A stretch of 64,000 nt of DNA, taken from assembly GCA_013112685.1 (NCBI GenBank), contig JABFGC010000001.1, positions 868,001 to 932,000 of the forward strand, given 5' to 3'. Below the pieces are notes generated by a model. It was not told the DNA's origin. It did not search any database and saw only the letters and a list, made by a program, of their open reading frames with translations. Made by a program: the position numbers and the translations under genes. Position 1 is the first letter of the stretch; each line of letters starts with the position of its first letter. This DNA comes from Chloroflexota bacterium (GTDB lineage Bacteria > Chloroflexota > Anaerolineae > Anaerolineales > Villigracilaceae). Of the stretch, positions 32,445 through 40,765 are shown piece after piece.

Positions 32445-32674
32445 GCGGCAACTGGAATGGAAATGCGGGTGATAAAAACAGGGTCCCGTTGCATGGGCAC
32501 AGGTTCGCCGTCTTCGATCATAGATTCCACATGCAGTTCCATCGCTTCATGAATATTTGCCTGCGCTTCTTCCACTGTGTCGCCAAAGGAGTGACAACCG
32601 GGCAAAGCGGGAACGAACGCATGAAAGCCGCGTTCATCCGGCTCGATGACAACGGTAAATTGATACTCGGTCAT
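32441..32674 (-). CDS. hicB: HicB-family antitoxin
   Basis: 77 aa. FTVVIEPDERGFHAFVPALPGCHSFG and TVEEAQANIHEAMELHVE are the HicB partial RNase-H-like fold. It neutralises HicA. No C-terminal DNA-binding domain is present, so autoregulation may need another factor. Encoded first, with the promoter at 32714-32742. Confidence 0.88.
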   Translation of the reverse strand: MTEYQFTVVIEPDERGFHAFVPALPGCHSFGDTVEEAQANIHEAMELHVESMIEDGEPVPMQRDPVFITRISIPVAA

Positions 32675-32713
32675 GTTTCACCTTTTCTTTCGATTGCTTT
32701 TTGCTTGTTTCAA

Positions 32714-32742
32714 AGTATAGCATAGTTGTAACCTTTTCTTAA
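32714..32742 (-). promoter_or_regulatory. promoter for hicBA
   Basis: On the minus strand TTAAGA (32742-32737), 17-bp spacer, TATACT (32719-32714). The -35 lies in the palindrome TTCTTAAGAA, a plausible operator. Confidence 0.55.
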
Positions 32743-32794
32743 GAATTTTTTCGCCTTCACGCCGCGTCTTATCGGTAGAAAAGGAGAAATCATC

Positions 32795-33346
32795 ATGAGC
32801 ACAAATTATGAGACCGTCACGCTGGCGGGGGGATGTTTCTGGTGTCTGGAAGCGGTGTACGACGAGGTAAAGGGCATCCTCTCGGTGGATTCGGGGTATG
32901 CCAACGGGCACGTCCCCAACCCATCGTACCGGGACGTGTGCAGCGGGAACACGGGTCACGCCGAGGCGGTGCAGATCAAGTTCGATCCGTCGGTCATCGC
33001 CTTCCGCGATATTTTGAACATCTTCTTCGCCATCCACGACCCGACCACGCCCAACCGCCAAGGCGCGGACGTGGGCACGCAGTACCGCTCCGGCATCTAC
33101 TACCACACGCCCGAGCAGAAGGAGATCGCAGAGCAAACCATCCGCGAGTTGGAGGCTCAGGGAATTTGGAACAGCCCCATCGTCACAGAGGTGGAGGCGC
33201 TCAGGGATTTCTACATCGCCGAGGATTACCATCAGGAATACTTTGCGAAGAATCCCTATCAGCCCTACTGCATGGCGGTCGTTGCGCCCAAGGTGAATAA
33301 ATTCCGCAAGCACTTCCTGGAGTTGTGGAAGAAGCAGGCGGTGTAA
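32795..33346 (+). CDS. msrA: peptide methionine-S-sulfoxide reductase
   Basis: 183 aa. Catalytic GCFWCLEAVYDEV, GYANGHVPNPSY, GHAEAVQIKFDP and DVGTQYRSGIYY; a resolving Cys in QPYC near residue 165. Reduces methionine-S-sulfoxide in proteins using thioredoxin. AAAAGGAG 9 nt upstream of ATG. Single gene. Confidence 0.95.
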   Translation: MSTNYETVTLAGGCFWCLEAVYDEVKGILSVDSGYANGHVPNPSYRDVCSGNTGHAEAVQIKFDPSVIAFRDILNIFFAIHDPTTPNRQGADVGTQYRSGIYYHTPEQKEIAEQTIRELEAQGIWNSPIVTEVEALRDFYIAEDYHQEYFAKNPYQPYCMAVVAPKVNKFRKHFLELWKKQAV

Positions 33347-33354
33347 AAGAATTA

Positions 33355-33403
33355 ACCACAGAGATCACGGAGGCGCCGGGAAAAACTCCGTGGTCTCGGT
33401 GGT
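33355..33403. repeat. 18-bp imperfect inverted repeat (ACCACAGAGA type)
   Basis: ACCACAGAGATCACGGAG (33355-33372) against CTCCGTGGTCTCGGTGGT (33386-33403), 3 mismatches, between msrA and dus. Terminator-like in position but without a T run. A distant relative flanks 61826-61903 (TTAACC...GGTTAA). Confidence 0.6.
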
Positions 33404-33439
33404 GAAAGCGGGGGATAATTTGTTATACTTTCCGCACCT

Positions 33440-34402
33440 ATGAACGAAAGCAAGATACCTGATTTTCATATTCGAAACCTCCCGATCTACGGCGATGTCA
33501 TCCTCGCGCCAATGGACGGGTATTCCGACTGGCCCTTCCGCTCATTGTGCCGCGAACTCGGCTCGGCGATGAGTTACACCGAATTCGTCAAAGTGGAAAA
33601 GATCCTCAGTCGTTCGAAGGAACCCGCCAAACGCCTGTTCTTCAAGGAAGCCGAACGCCCGATGACCTTCCAGATCTACGGCGACGACCCCGATCTGATT
33701 CTGTGGGCTGCGCTGAAGATTCAAGAACTCAACCCGGACGTGATTGACCTCAACATGGGCTGCCCCGCCAAGACCATCGCAGACCGCGGCGCGGGCGTGG
33801 GCATGATGCCGACGCCCATCAAAATTGCGCGCACGTTCCGCAAACTGGTCCGGCACCTGCGCGTGCCCGTCACCGGCAAGATCCGCCTCGGCTGGGACCG
33901 CAGTAAGAACTACAAACTCATCGCGCGCATCGTGGAAGAAGAAGGCGGCTCGCTTGTCGCGGTTCACGGGCGGACAAAGGAACAACGCTACGCAGGCAGC
34001 GCCGATTGGGATGCGATTGCCGAAGTGAAATCGCTGGTCAAGATTCCCGTCCTCGGCGCCGGCGATGTCCGAACCGTTGCCGATATTGACCGCATGAAAA
34101 AACATACCCACGTAGACGGCGTGATGATCGGGCGCGCCGCCATCGCCAATCCCTGGATCTTCGCGCGCATGGACCGCGACCAGGTCACGCCGCAGATGGT
34201 GCAGGAACTCGTCCACAAACACCTTGCGCGCTGCGTCGAATTCTACGGCGATGAAGACGGTTCGCGCCTCTTCCGCAAATACGCCGTGCAATACCTGCTC
34301 ATGCACACCCTCACCCGCGAAGAGCGCAAGGAAATCCTCAAGCCGCGTCCGTCCGGTGAGTTCGCAAAAATGCTCGACCAAATCTATGCGGTCACAACGT
34401 AA
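33440..34402 (+). CDS. dus: tRNA-dihydrouridine synthase
   Basis: 320 aa FMN TIM barrel. LAPMDGYSDWPFR, IDLNMGCPAKTIADRGAG (the catalytic Cys of many Dus is replaced in GVGMM), GKIRLGW, VAVHGRTKEQRYAGSADW and VMIGRAAIANPWIF. Reduces a uridine in the tRNA D-loop with NADPH. Closest to DusB-type enzymes. Confidence 0.9.
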   Translation: MNESKIPDFHIRNLPIYGDVILAPMDGYSDWPFRSLCRELGSAMSYTEFVKVEKILSRSKEPAKRLFFKEAERPMTFQIYGDDPDLILWAALKIQELNPDVIDLNMGCPAKTIADRGAGVGMMPTPIKIARTFRKLVRHLRVPVTGKIRLGWDRSKNYKLIARIVEEEGGSLVAVHGRTKEQRYAGSADWDAIAEVKSLVKIPVLGAGDVRTVADIDRMKKHTHVDGVMIGRAAIANPWIFARMDRDQVTPQMVQELVHKHLARCVEFYGDEDGSRLFRKYAVQYLLMHTLTREERKEILKPRPSGEFAKMLDQIYAVTT

Positions 34403-34464
34403 CGCGATTTTCAAAACGCGCCAAAAGGCGATGGAAATCTCGCGCTACAATAAGGTATCCACTC

Positions 34465-34953
34465 ATGCTCCTCGACCTTCCCCTGGTTCTCGAAACGCGG
34501 CGCAATCATGCGCTCGAACACGCCTCCATCCATTTGCTTTCGCAGAAGCATCCGGGCAAACGCATGGCGGGGCATTCCAACCCGACCGGCTTTTTCCTGC
34601 TCGGCGACGTCCCCACACAGGATGTCTGGGAATCCGTGACGGAAGCGCACGCACGGCTCAACGCAGACGAAAGCGGATTGGCGATTCATCCCGGCTGCGG
34701 CACCAACCTAGCAACCACTGCGCTTCTTTCCGCGACTTTTGCCTGGTTCCCGCTGCGGGGAGCGAAATCCACCCTTTGGCGGATTTTGCTCATCCCGTTT
34801 GCGCTGCTCTTCGCGTTGGTCGGCTTCAATCTCAGCCGCCCGCTCGGTCCCTGGCTCCAGAAACACGTCACCACTGAGGCGGATTTGGGAAACATGCAAA
34901 TTGTGGATGTCGTCCCCCTCCGCAAAGGCGTGCATCGAGTGATTACGAAATAG
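34465..34953 (+). CDS. conserved protein, DUF6391-like
   Basis: 162 aa. ETRRNHALEHASIHLLSQK is the recognisable core (NHALEHA(S/T)IH), suggestive of a metal- or nucleotide-binding site. It is followed by GHSNPTGFFLLGDVPT, a hydrophobic hairpin near 100-125 that probably sits in the membrane, and a polar tail. Function unknown. Confidence 0.6.
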   Translation: MLLDLPLVLETRRNHALEHASIHLLSQKHPGKRMAGHSNPTGFFLLGDVPTQDVWESVTEAHARLNADESGLAIHPGCGTNLATTALLSATFAWFPLRGAKSTLWRILLIPFALLFALVGFNLSRPLGPWLQKHVTTEADLGNMQIVDVVPLRKGVHRVITK

Positions 34954-34956
34954 ACC

Positions 34957-35040
34957 ATGTCGCTGCGAGGAACGAAGCAGCCTCCTGTTGCGAGGGGATT
35001 ACTTCGTCGTGGCGCTCCGCGCCGCTCCTCGCAATGACAT
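34957..35040. repeat. dispersed palindrome (CATTGCGAG/AAGCAATCTC family), copy b
   Basis: ATGTCGCTGCGAGGAACGAAGCAG on the left is matched by GATTACTTCGTCG ... CTCCTCGCAATGACAT on the right. It fills the space just before holA, ending 10 bp from its start codon, so the holA ribosome site derives from or abuts the repeat. Confidence 0.7.
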
Positions 35041-35050
35041 ACAACTTTCC

Positions 35051-36019
35051 ATGCCCACCATTTTTCTCCTCTTTGGCAACGACGAATTCGCCATCGCGCG
35101 CAAACTCAAGGACTTCGAGTCCGAGTTCAGCGACCCGACGACGGCGGATATGAACACGACCCGCCTCGAAGCGCGCACGATGACCGAGAACGACCTCAAC
35201 AACGCGGTCAACGCCATGCCGTTCCTCGCGCCGAAGCGGTTGGTTTTCCTCGCCAGTCCTTCGGCAAAGTTCACCCATCCCGCCGGGCGCAAAAAGTTTT
35301 TGGAGTTTTTGGAGAAAGCGCCCGACACGACAAAACTCGTCATCCACGAGATCATCGAACCAAAGGAAGCCGAAAAACACTGGCTGGTGAAATGGGCGGA
35401 CAAAAACAAAGCACTTGCCAAAACGCAGGCATTTTTCCTGCCCAAGCAGCGCGACATGCCGGGCTGGATTATCGCCGAGGCGAAGAATCAGGGCGGGCAG
35501 ATCGAGCCTGCCGCGGCGGCGCGTCTCGCCGAGATGGTCGGCGTGGATACCCGCCAGGCGGGGATGGAAATCGCCAAACTGCTGGCGTACGTCAACTGGG
35601 AGCGACCCGTGCGCGGGTCCGATGTGGAGGCGGTTTGCATCGTCACCTCCCAGCAAAGCGTGTTCGACTTCGTGGATGCGCTCTCGCAGGGCAACGCTAA
35701 AGTCGCGCAAAAACTGCTCCATCGCTTGCTGGAAAACGAAGACCCGTTCTCGCTGTGGGGCATGGTCGTGCGCCAGTTCCGTTTGCTGATCCAGGCGCGT
35801 GAGATTCTGGATGCGCGCGGCAACAAGGACGACGTGGCGCGCGCGCTGGGCGTGCATCCGTTCGTGGCAGAGAAGACCACCGGGCAGGCGAATCGCTTTT
35901 CGATGGAGTCGCTCGAAAGCATCTACCGCCGCCTGCTGAAAATTGACGAGCAGGTAAAAACAAGCCAGGTCACGCTCGACCTGGCTTTGGATACGCTGGT
36001 GGTGGAACTGGCACGTTAG
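35051..36019 (+). CDS. holA: DNA polymerase III delta subunit
   Basis: 322 aa clamp-loader subunit. IFLLFGNDEFAIARKL is the N-terminal Walker-A-like remnant; LVIHEIIEPKEAEKHW and PKQRDMPGWIIAEAKNQG lie in the middle domains; SVFDFVDALSQGNAKVAQKLLHRLLE starts the C-terminal collar. It opens the beta clamp. ATG 35051 fits the family; an upstream start would read through the repeat. Ends overlapping the convergent gene by 4 nt. Confidence 0.88.
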   Translation: MPTIFLLFGNDEFAIARKLKDFESEFSDPTTADMNTTRLEARTMTENDLNNAVNAMPFLAPKRLVFLASPSAKFTHPAGRKKFLEFLEKAPDTTKLVIHEIIEPKEAEKHWLVKWADKNKALAKTQAFFLPKQRDMPGWIIAEAKNQGGQIEPAAAARLAEMVGVDTRQAGMEIAKLLAYVNWERPVRGSDVEAVCIVTSQQSVFDFVDALSQGNAKVAQKLLHRLLENEDPFSLWGMVVRQFRLLIQAREILDARGNKDDVARALGVHPFVAEKTTGQANRFSMESLESIYRRLLKIDEQVKTSQVTLDLALDTLVVELAR

Positions 36020-36405
36020 AACAACGCTGGCTGTTGGGGGATATCGTCGTCGCTCTTTCCGCTCCATCCATATTTCTTCAAATCCACCCGACCTTTCGCA
36101 TCGAACTCCACCCCTTCCTGTTCCAACAACTGACGCTGCTTCTCCGCCCCAGCCCGTTCGCTGATCTTGCCCTGCGAGTTGATAACGCGCTGCCACGGCA
36201 AATCGTCGGGACAGGCAGCCATCGCGCCGCCCACCCAGCGCGGAGCAAACGCGGCGTAGGTTTCGAGTTCCACGCCGTCCGGCGGCGGAATCATTTTGGC
36301 GATCTGTCCGTAGGTGGCAACTTTCCCAAACGGAATCTGCCGCACGAGATTCCAAACCTGTTCGTAATAGGCTTGCGGATTGGGGGGAGAGGCGTAGGCG
36401 GGCAT
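36016..36405 (-). CDS. alkyltransferase-like protein (ATL), no active cysteine
   Basis: 129 aa MGMT fold. VWNLVRQIPFGKVATYGQIA is the DNA-binding helix region and WVGGAMAACP the binding loop. The active PCHR of O6-alkylguanine transferases is PWQR here, with Trp for Cys. ATL proteins bind alkylated guanine, flip it and recruit nucleotide-excision repair rather than removing the alkyl group. Confidence 0.85.
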   Translation of the reverse strand: MPAYASPPNPQAYYEQVWNLVRQIPFGKVATYGQIAKMIPPPDGVELETYAAFAPRWVGGAMAACPDDLPWQRVINSQGKISERAGAEKQRQLLEQEGVEFDAKGRVDLKKYGWSGKSDDDIPQQPALF

Positions 36406-36424
36406 GGGAGTTCCTTTCCAAAAA

Positions 36425-36458
36425 AGACCTGACAGGTTTCTTAAAACCTGTCAGGTCT
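36425..36458. repeat. 15-bp palindrome, GACCTGACAGGTTT family
   Basis: AGACCTGACAGGTTT (36425-36439), loop CTTA, exact complement 36444-36458. Identical arm to 4692-4727, located between two co-directional genes. Confidence 0.8.
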
Positions 36459-36463
36459 GTAAT

Positions 36464-38041
36464 TTATCTTGGCGCGATATAACGATAATACAACGTCCGC
36501 CGCACATTCGCAATGAAGTTCTGAGAAAGTTCGTCGGTCATGAATTTGAGGGTGGGGATGGCGTCGGCGGTGAGGGAGTCGGGATGTTCCTTTTCAGGGA
36601 TGCCGGGCGGCGCGAGATGAGTCACAGGCTCGGAGGACGGCACATCGCAACTGCAATCCTCCGGTTGAAGGAAATAATAGTCGAATGTGCGATAGACGGA
36701 GCGGTTGATTTCGTAGAGGGAGGTGAGGGCGCCAAGTGCAAGTAATAAATAACAAGTAACGAGTAAAAGGCGCGGAGTGGTTTTGTTGAAAACGGTCTCG
36801 CCCGTCATCAGCATGAGATAAAAGAGCGGGGCAATCGAGGCGCGCATGACGAAGTCGCGTCCGCTGCCGAGTTGGATGAAGGGGATGAGGAGCAGCAGCA
36901 GACCCGTCACCACCCAACGCGGATCGCGCCACTTGACGGATGCCAGCGCGAGCCAGAGAATCCCGCCTTCAAGGAGGAAGAAGGCGAGGAAATCGGCGAA
37001 GGGAATGGATTGCAGTCCGCGCTGCTGGGCAGAGGTGTTGGATGAAAAGTAGAAAGTGGAAAGTAGAAGGATGATGGCGGCGGAGAGAAGAACTTCCCAG
37101 CGAAGGTTTTTGAATGGGGATTTGAAGTCGGTATCTTTGATGAATTCGATGAGGACGTAGGGGAGCAGTCCCACCGCGGCGAGGGGGGCGAAGAAGAAGC
37201 ACAAAGCCCAGAGGAGGATGAATTCGCTTCTTACGTCATTGCGAGGGCGCTCTTGTTCTTCCCTGCACCGAACGCAGGACGGTGTGCCCGAAGCAATCTC
37301 CAGGTTCGCCTTAGATTGCTTCGTCGCTTCGCTCCTCGCAATGACAGAAATAACCAGCCACGCAGGGACGGCTTGGTTGAAGACCCAGAACAACTGCGTG
37401 GTGAACGAAGAGTATTGCAACTGCGTCCCCGACCAGATTTCGAGATGCGTTATGGGAGGCAAAAGGGTTGGATAATCTTTGGGGAGGAGCAAAACGCCAA
37501 GCGCGTCCAGTCCGCTGAAGAAGATGAGGAGCAGGGTGGCTTTGACGGGCGAGGTCTTCAAGGCAGATGCGAGATGATATGTGACGAGCAGCAAGCCGAG
37601 GAGCGTCCAGAGAAAAAGAGCAAAGTTTGCGGCTTGCCAGCCGAGCAATTTGCCGATCCGCGCGGCGGGCAGCCAATAGCCGACGTAATAGACCAGCATT
37701 TTGACCGGTCCGCTTTCGGGCTGGCTGTAGTACACGGGAAAATCGAAATTGATGAGGTCGTGGAAGACGGCATTGCGCCAATGGTGATCCCAGTTTTGGA
37801 AGGCGTAGCCGCCAACGCCCGACAAAAGCGCCCATGCGCCGATTACGAGTAAATGGTAAATGGTAATTGGAGGATTGGAGAATTGGGGATTGGAGACTGG
37901 AGACTGGTTGACTACTCTCCAGAGGGCGAAGAGGAGGATGATGGCAAGGGGAATGGCGATAGTCAATCTCACCCAGCCAAAAAGGAAAAGGACGAATGGC
38001 AATGCAAGGTAAAGGATGGAAATGCGATGAAGGTATTTCAT
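36464..38041 (-). CDS. polytopic membrane protein, GT-C glycosyltransferase-like
   Basis: About 525 aa with 11-12 hydrophobic segments. The large early loop NWDHHWRNAVFHDLINFDFPVYY and later soluble tail suggest a lipid-linked sugar transferase or a related membrane enzyme, but no firm family. Residues near 250-285 (VIARSEATKQS...RNDVRSE) are encoded by a repeat inserted in frame. ATG 38041 starts the first helix; an in-frame start 24 bp earlier lies in heptamer repeats. Confidence 0.6.
   Translation of the reverse strand: MKYLHRISILYLALPFVLFLFGWVRLTIAIPLAIILLFALWRVVNQSPVSNPQFSNPPITIYHLLVIGAWALLSGVGGYAFQNWDHHWRNAVFHDLINFDFPVYYSQPESGPVKMLVYYVGYWLPAARIGKLLGWQAANFALFLWTLLGLLLVTYHLASALKTSPVKATLLLIFFSGLDALGVLLLPKDYPTLLPPITHLEIWSGTQLQYSSFTTQLFWVFNQAVPAWLVISVIARSEATKQSKANLEIASGTPSCVRCREEQERPRNDVRSEFILLWALCFFFAPLAAVGLLPYVLIEFIKDTDFKSPFKNLRWEVLLSAAIILLLSTFYFSSNTSAQQRGLQSIPFADFLAFFLLEGGILWLALASVKWRDPRWVVTGLLLLLIPFIQLGSGRDFVMRASIAPLFYLMLMTGETVFNKTTPRLLLVTCYLLLALGALTSLYEINRSVYRTFDYYFLQPEDCSCDVPSSEPVTHLAPPGIPEKEHPDSLTADAIPTLKFMTDELSQNFIANVRRTLYYRYIAPR
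37234..37346. repeat. dispersed palindrome (CATTGCGAG/AAGCAATCTC family), copy c, inside a gene
   Basis: GTCATTGCGAGGGCGC ... GAAGCAATCTCC on one arm, TTAGATTGCTTCGTCG ... CTCCTCGCAATGACAG on the other. It is wholly inside the membrane-protein gene and keeps its frame, adding about 37 codons (VIARSEATKQSKANL...ERPRNDV). Confidence 0.8.
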
Positions 38042-38052
38042 GGTTCGATAGC

Positions 38053-38092
38053 GGACGATTGACAATGGTCAACGGTCTATCGTCCATTGTCC
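38053..38092. repeat. heptamer tandem repeats (GGACGAT family)
   Basis: Units GGACGAT, TGACAAT, GGTCAAC, GGTCTAT, CGTCCAT, TGTCCAA follow each other every 7 bp; the second half is roughly the complement of the first. They span the junction of two membrane-protein genes, including the end of the gene at 38077. Confidence 0.7.
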
Positions 38093-39582
38093 AATTCGTA
38101 GATGATGAAATCTTCCCGTTCCATTGTAACGGAATAATGCTCGTCCAAAAATGCGCGGAGTTCGGGGAAGTCGCGCGAGGTGTCTTCGCCCGAAACCCAG
38201 GGTTTGTCAATGGCGGTGACTTCGATGATGAAGCGCGGTTTGGCTTCCCGCAATTGAGTCATGAAGTCGCTTCGCAGCGCTTGAATGTACGGGTTCGAAA
38301 CGTGATGATAGAAGTAAAAATCGAACACATACGACGTGGCAAGCGGCGCGCGGGTTTCGAGCATGGCAAGCGAGCGCGCCGCCCGTCCAATCCAGCGGCT
38401 GGACGGTGTCGCCCCGCTTGCGAGGTTCTTTTCAAGGAACCGTTCCATTTCCACAGCGCGGTCGGTGGAGGTGGCGATCTCCCTGCCTTCGATCTGGCGG
38501 ATGAAAGTCTGCGAAGGACGAACGTTGATGAGGATGGCTAGAAGAAAGAGGAAAGAGGAAAGATGCGCAATTGGTAATTGGGAATTGGTTGGAACCGTCA
38601 AAGAAGCGAGGAGGACAATGCAGTAAACAAATGGGATATAGTGATAAGGAAAGAATTGACCCGATAACGCAGGATAGATTGCGTAAACGAGAGCCAGACT
38701 TGCCAGCAGATATGCCTGGCGATCCCGATGGAGATACAAACCAAAACCTGCGGGGAGCAGCCACCACCCGCCTCCGCCCAGACGCCAGACCTGATTCAGC
38801 AAATAAGCCGTTCTCTCCGCCTGCGGCGTGACCGCCATCTCACCGTTGATTTGGGAGTAGAGTTTCCAGTAGTTGAAGGCGATGTCGAGAAAGGGGAACA
38901 GGGAATGGGTAATCATCAGGTAGAGAGCGATCAGCGAAACGGGAATTGCAAAACCGATGGCTGCGGGAAGGATGACCTGCTTTGCAAGCGAAGCGAGAGA
39001 AAACTCTTGGCGTTGTCTCAGGCTTGCAATGTCAAAGAGCAGGAAGGGCAGGAGTCCGAGCGCGGCGTGAGGCTTGATGGTCGCTGCCAGCCCGAAGAGG
39101 AGTCCGAGGCTGAGGCGTTTGCGAAAATCCAGCGAGTCGGACAATCCAACCAAAAGCGCAAGGGAAACGAAAATTAATAGCAGATACTCTCGCTGCAGGG
39201 AAAGCGCGGGACCGCCTTGCAAATATTTCAATCCGAAAAGAACGCCCGCCGCGAGGGCGGGAAGTTTTCCGAAACGCCGCATGGCAAACCAGGTGAGGAC
39301 GATGAGCGCGGCAAGGATGAGCAGGTCGAGGATGCGGATGCGAAGCGGGCTGAAATTGCTGGCAACACCGAGCAGGTAATAAGCGACGAAACTTCCCGGC
39401 ATTTGAAAGTCGAAGAAATCTTTGTAGGGGATTTGCCCGTTTTGCATGAGGAAGGCTTCGTAGAAAAGCGGCGCGGCGTCGTGCGTGGGCGTCCATTGAA
39501 GCGAGAAAGCCGCCTGTGCAACGAGCAGGGCGGCAAGCAGGGTGAGGATGAGCGTCGTGAACCGTTGTACGCTACTTGACAT
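38077..39582 (-). CDS. polytopic membrane protein, GT39-like (dolichyl-mannosyltransferase fold)
   Basis: 501 aa, 11-12 helices. THDAAPLFYEAFLMQNGQIPYKDFFDFQMPGSFVAYYLL is the first outer loop with the acidic pair typical of GT-C enzymes that use lipid-phosphate sugars; a soluble C-terminal domain of about 120 residues follows. Probably glycosylates an exported molecule. Its first codons overlap the end of the lipoprotein gene by 11 nt, and its last codons lie in heptamer repeats. Confidence 0.65.
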   Translation of the reverse strand: MSSSVQRFTTLILTLLAALLVAQAAFSLQWTPTHDAAPLFYEAFLMQNGQIPYKDFFDFQMPGSFVAYYLLGVASNFSPLRIRILDLLILAALIVLTWFAMRRFGKLPALAAGVLFGLKYLQGGPALSLQREYLLLIFVSLALLVGLSDSLDFRKRLSLGLLFGLAATIKPHAALGLLPFLLFDIASLRQRQEFSLASLAKQVILPAAIGFAIPVSLIALYLMITHSLFPFLDIAFNYWKLYSQINGEMAVTPQAERTAYLLNQVWRLGGGGWWLLPAGFGLYLHRDRQAYLLASLALVYAIYPALSGQFFPYHYIPFVYCIVLLASLTVPTNSQLPIAHLSSFLFLLAILINVRPSQTFIRQIEGREIATSTDRAVEMERFLEKNLASGATPSSRWIGRAARSLAMLETRAPLATSYVFDFYFYHHVSNPYIQALRSDFMTQLREAKPRFIIEVTAIDKPWVSGEDTSRDFPELRAFLDEHYSVTMEREDFIIYELDNGR

Positions 39583-40267
39583 CTTCTCCGAGGTCCATTT
39601 CGGTGGTGGAGAGAACTTCGCGCGTAACCGGGTTGACTTTGGCGATGAAATTCTTGCCGTTGACGTTGTAGATGATGAAGAACGTGGACGGATCTTTGTA
39701 ATATTGCGATTTGACGGCGTCCGCGCCTTCGATCAACTCGGTGTAGCCGCTTCCGCCCACGTCGGAGATGCCGACGGTAAGTTTATCGCGGTAATCGAGA
39801 ACCCCGTCGCTGTTGAAGTCGGCTTTGACGATGATGTAGACCCAAAACTCGAAGACGGGGGCGGGTTTGTTCGGGTCGTTCGGATCGTAGACCAATTGGG
39901 GATAACCGGCAGTCTGGTAAATGACGTAATCGTTGGTCGGCAGGAGGCGGCGGTAGGCTTCGGTCTGCGAGTTGAAGAACACGTAATTGTAGGTGATGTA
40001 TGGGGAATAACCCGAATAACCGCTGTTGCTGATCCACTCGAAGGGATTGAGGCTGGAATCGCGCGTGACCTCGGCAGGGACGATACCCGCCATGAGATAA
40101 TCTGTGCCTTGAATGGGGGTGAAGGTGGAGAGCGTCTTTTCGACGGGTTTTGGCGCTTCGGGCGCTTCGGCGTTGACGGAGGAATTCTCCGGTACGATAT
40201 TCCGGGTGCAGGCAAAGACGGAGAACAAGAAAAACAGGACAAGCATGAGCAGGGTCAGACGTTTCAT
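39572..40267 (-). CDS. lipoprotein with an EF-hand-like loop
   Basis: 231 aa. Signal peptide with lipobox FSVFAC. The body holds YDPNDPNKP and a Ca2+-binding-like loop DFNSDGVLDYRDKL (D-x-N-x-D-G-x-x-D), as in dockerin or EF-hand motifs. ATG 40267 follows GAGGTACTC. It is co-directional and overlapping with the GT39-like gene, so they may act together at the cell surface. Function unknown. Confidence 0.65.
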   Translation of the reverse strand: MKRLTLLMLVLFFLFSVFACTRNIVPENSSVNAEAPEAPKPVEKTLSTFTPIQGTDYLMAGIVPAEVTRDSSLNPFEWISNSGYSGYSPYITYNYVFFNSQTEAYRRLLPTNDYVIYQTAGYPQLVYDPNDPNKPAPVFEFWVYIIVKADFNSDGVLDYRDKLTVGISDVGGSGYTELIEGADAVKSQYYKDPSTFFIIYNVNGKNFIAKVNPVTREVLSTTEMDLGEDVK

Positions 40268-40391
40268 GAGTACCTCTATTGATTGGAAAGAGTCTAAATA
40301 TGAAGGGAAAAGACAGTCATGATACAAGCGCTTTCCCTTCGCAGCCGTTATGTGCTTGTGTCAGGTGAAAAGGGCTTCTCACCACCTGTTT

Positions 40392-40676
40392 TCATTGGGA
40401 GAGGAACTCCCCGCCGATGATTTCCCTTTCGAGCAGACGGCGCTCCTGCGAGAACTTGAAATGGACTTCCACGCGCTGGAAGCACCTGCTTTCGCCAATC
40501 AAAACTTTGCGAGCGTAGTACACGTCGCCGCCCGTTTCGTATTCCACGCTCAGGTCGTTGTCCAAATCCACGCGCCCCTCGATGGTCTCGCCGCAGCGCG
40601 AGCATTTGACGCTGAAGGTGTAGTAGCGTTTCGGTGAACGTGGAGCAGGGGAGAAAAGCTTTTTGAGGATGTCCAT
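40392..40676 (-). CDS. small zinc-ribbon-like protein
   Basis: 94 aa. MDILKKLFSPAPRSPKRYYTF, then KCSRCGET (CxxC), EYETGGDVYYARKVLIG and SRCFQ supply up to four Cys-type ligands in a beta fold. ATG 40676 has GAAGGA upstream; an earlier in-frame start would translate heptamer repeats. Unknown role. Confidence 0.6.
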   Translation of the reverse strand: MDILKKLFSPAPRSPKRYYTFSVKCSRCGETIEGRVDLDNDLSVEYETGGDVYYARKVLIGESRCFQRVEVHFKFSQERRLLEREIIGGEFLSQ

Positions 40677-40703
40677 GAAAGATTCCTTCGATGATGAATG
40701 GCG

Positions 40704-40765
40704 GACCATTGACGATAGACCATTGATCATGGATTTTCTATCGTCCATCGTCTATGGTCTGTCGT
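40704..40765. repeat. heptamer tandem repeats (GACCATT/GACGATA family)
   Basis: GACCATT, GACGATA, GACCATT, GATCATG, then TATCGTC, CATCGTC, TATGGTC, TGTCGTC: eight or nine units at 7-bp spacing forming a fold-back. They abut the surE stop codon. Confidence 0.75.
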
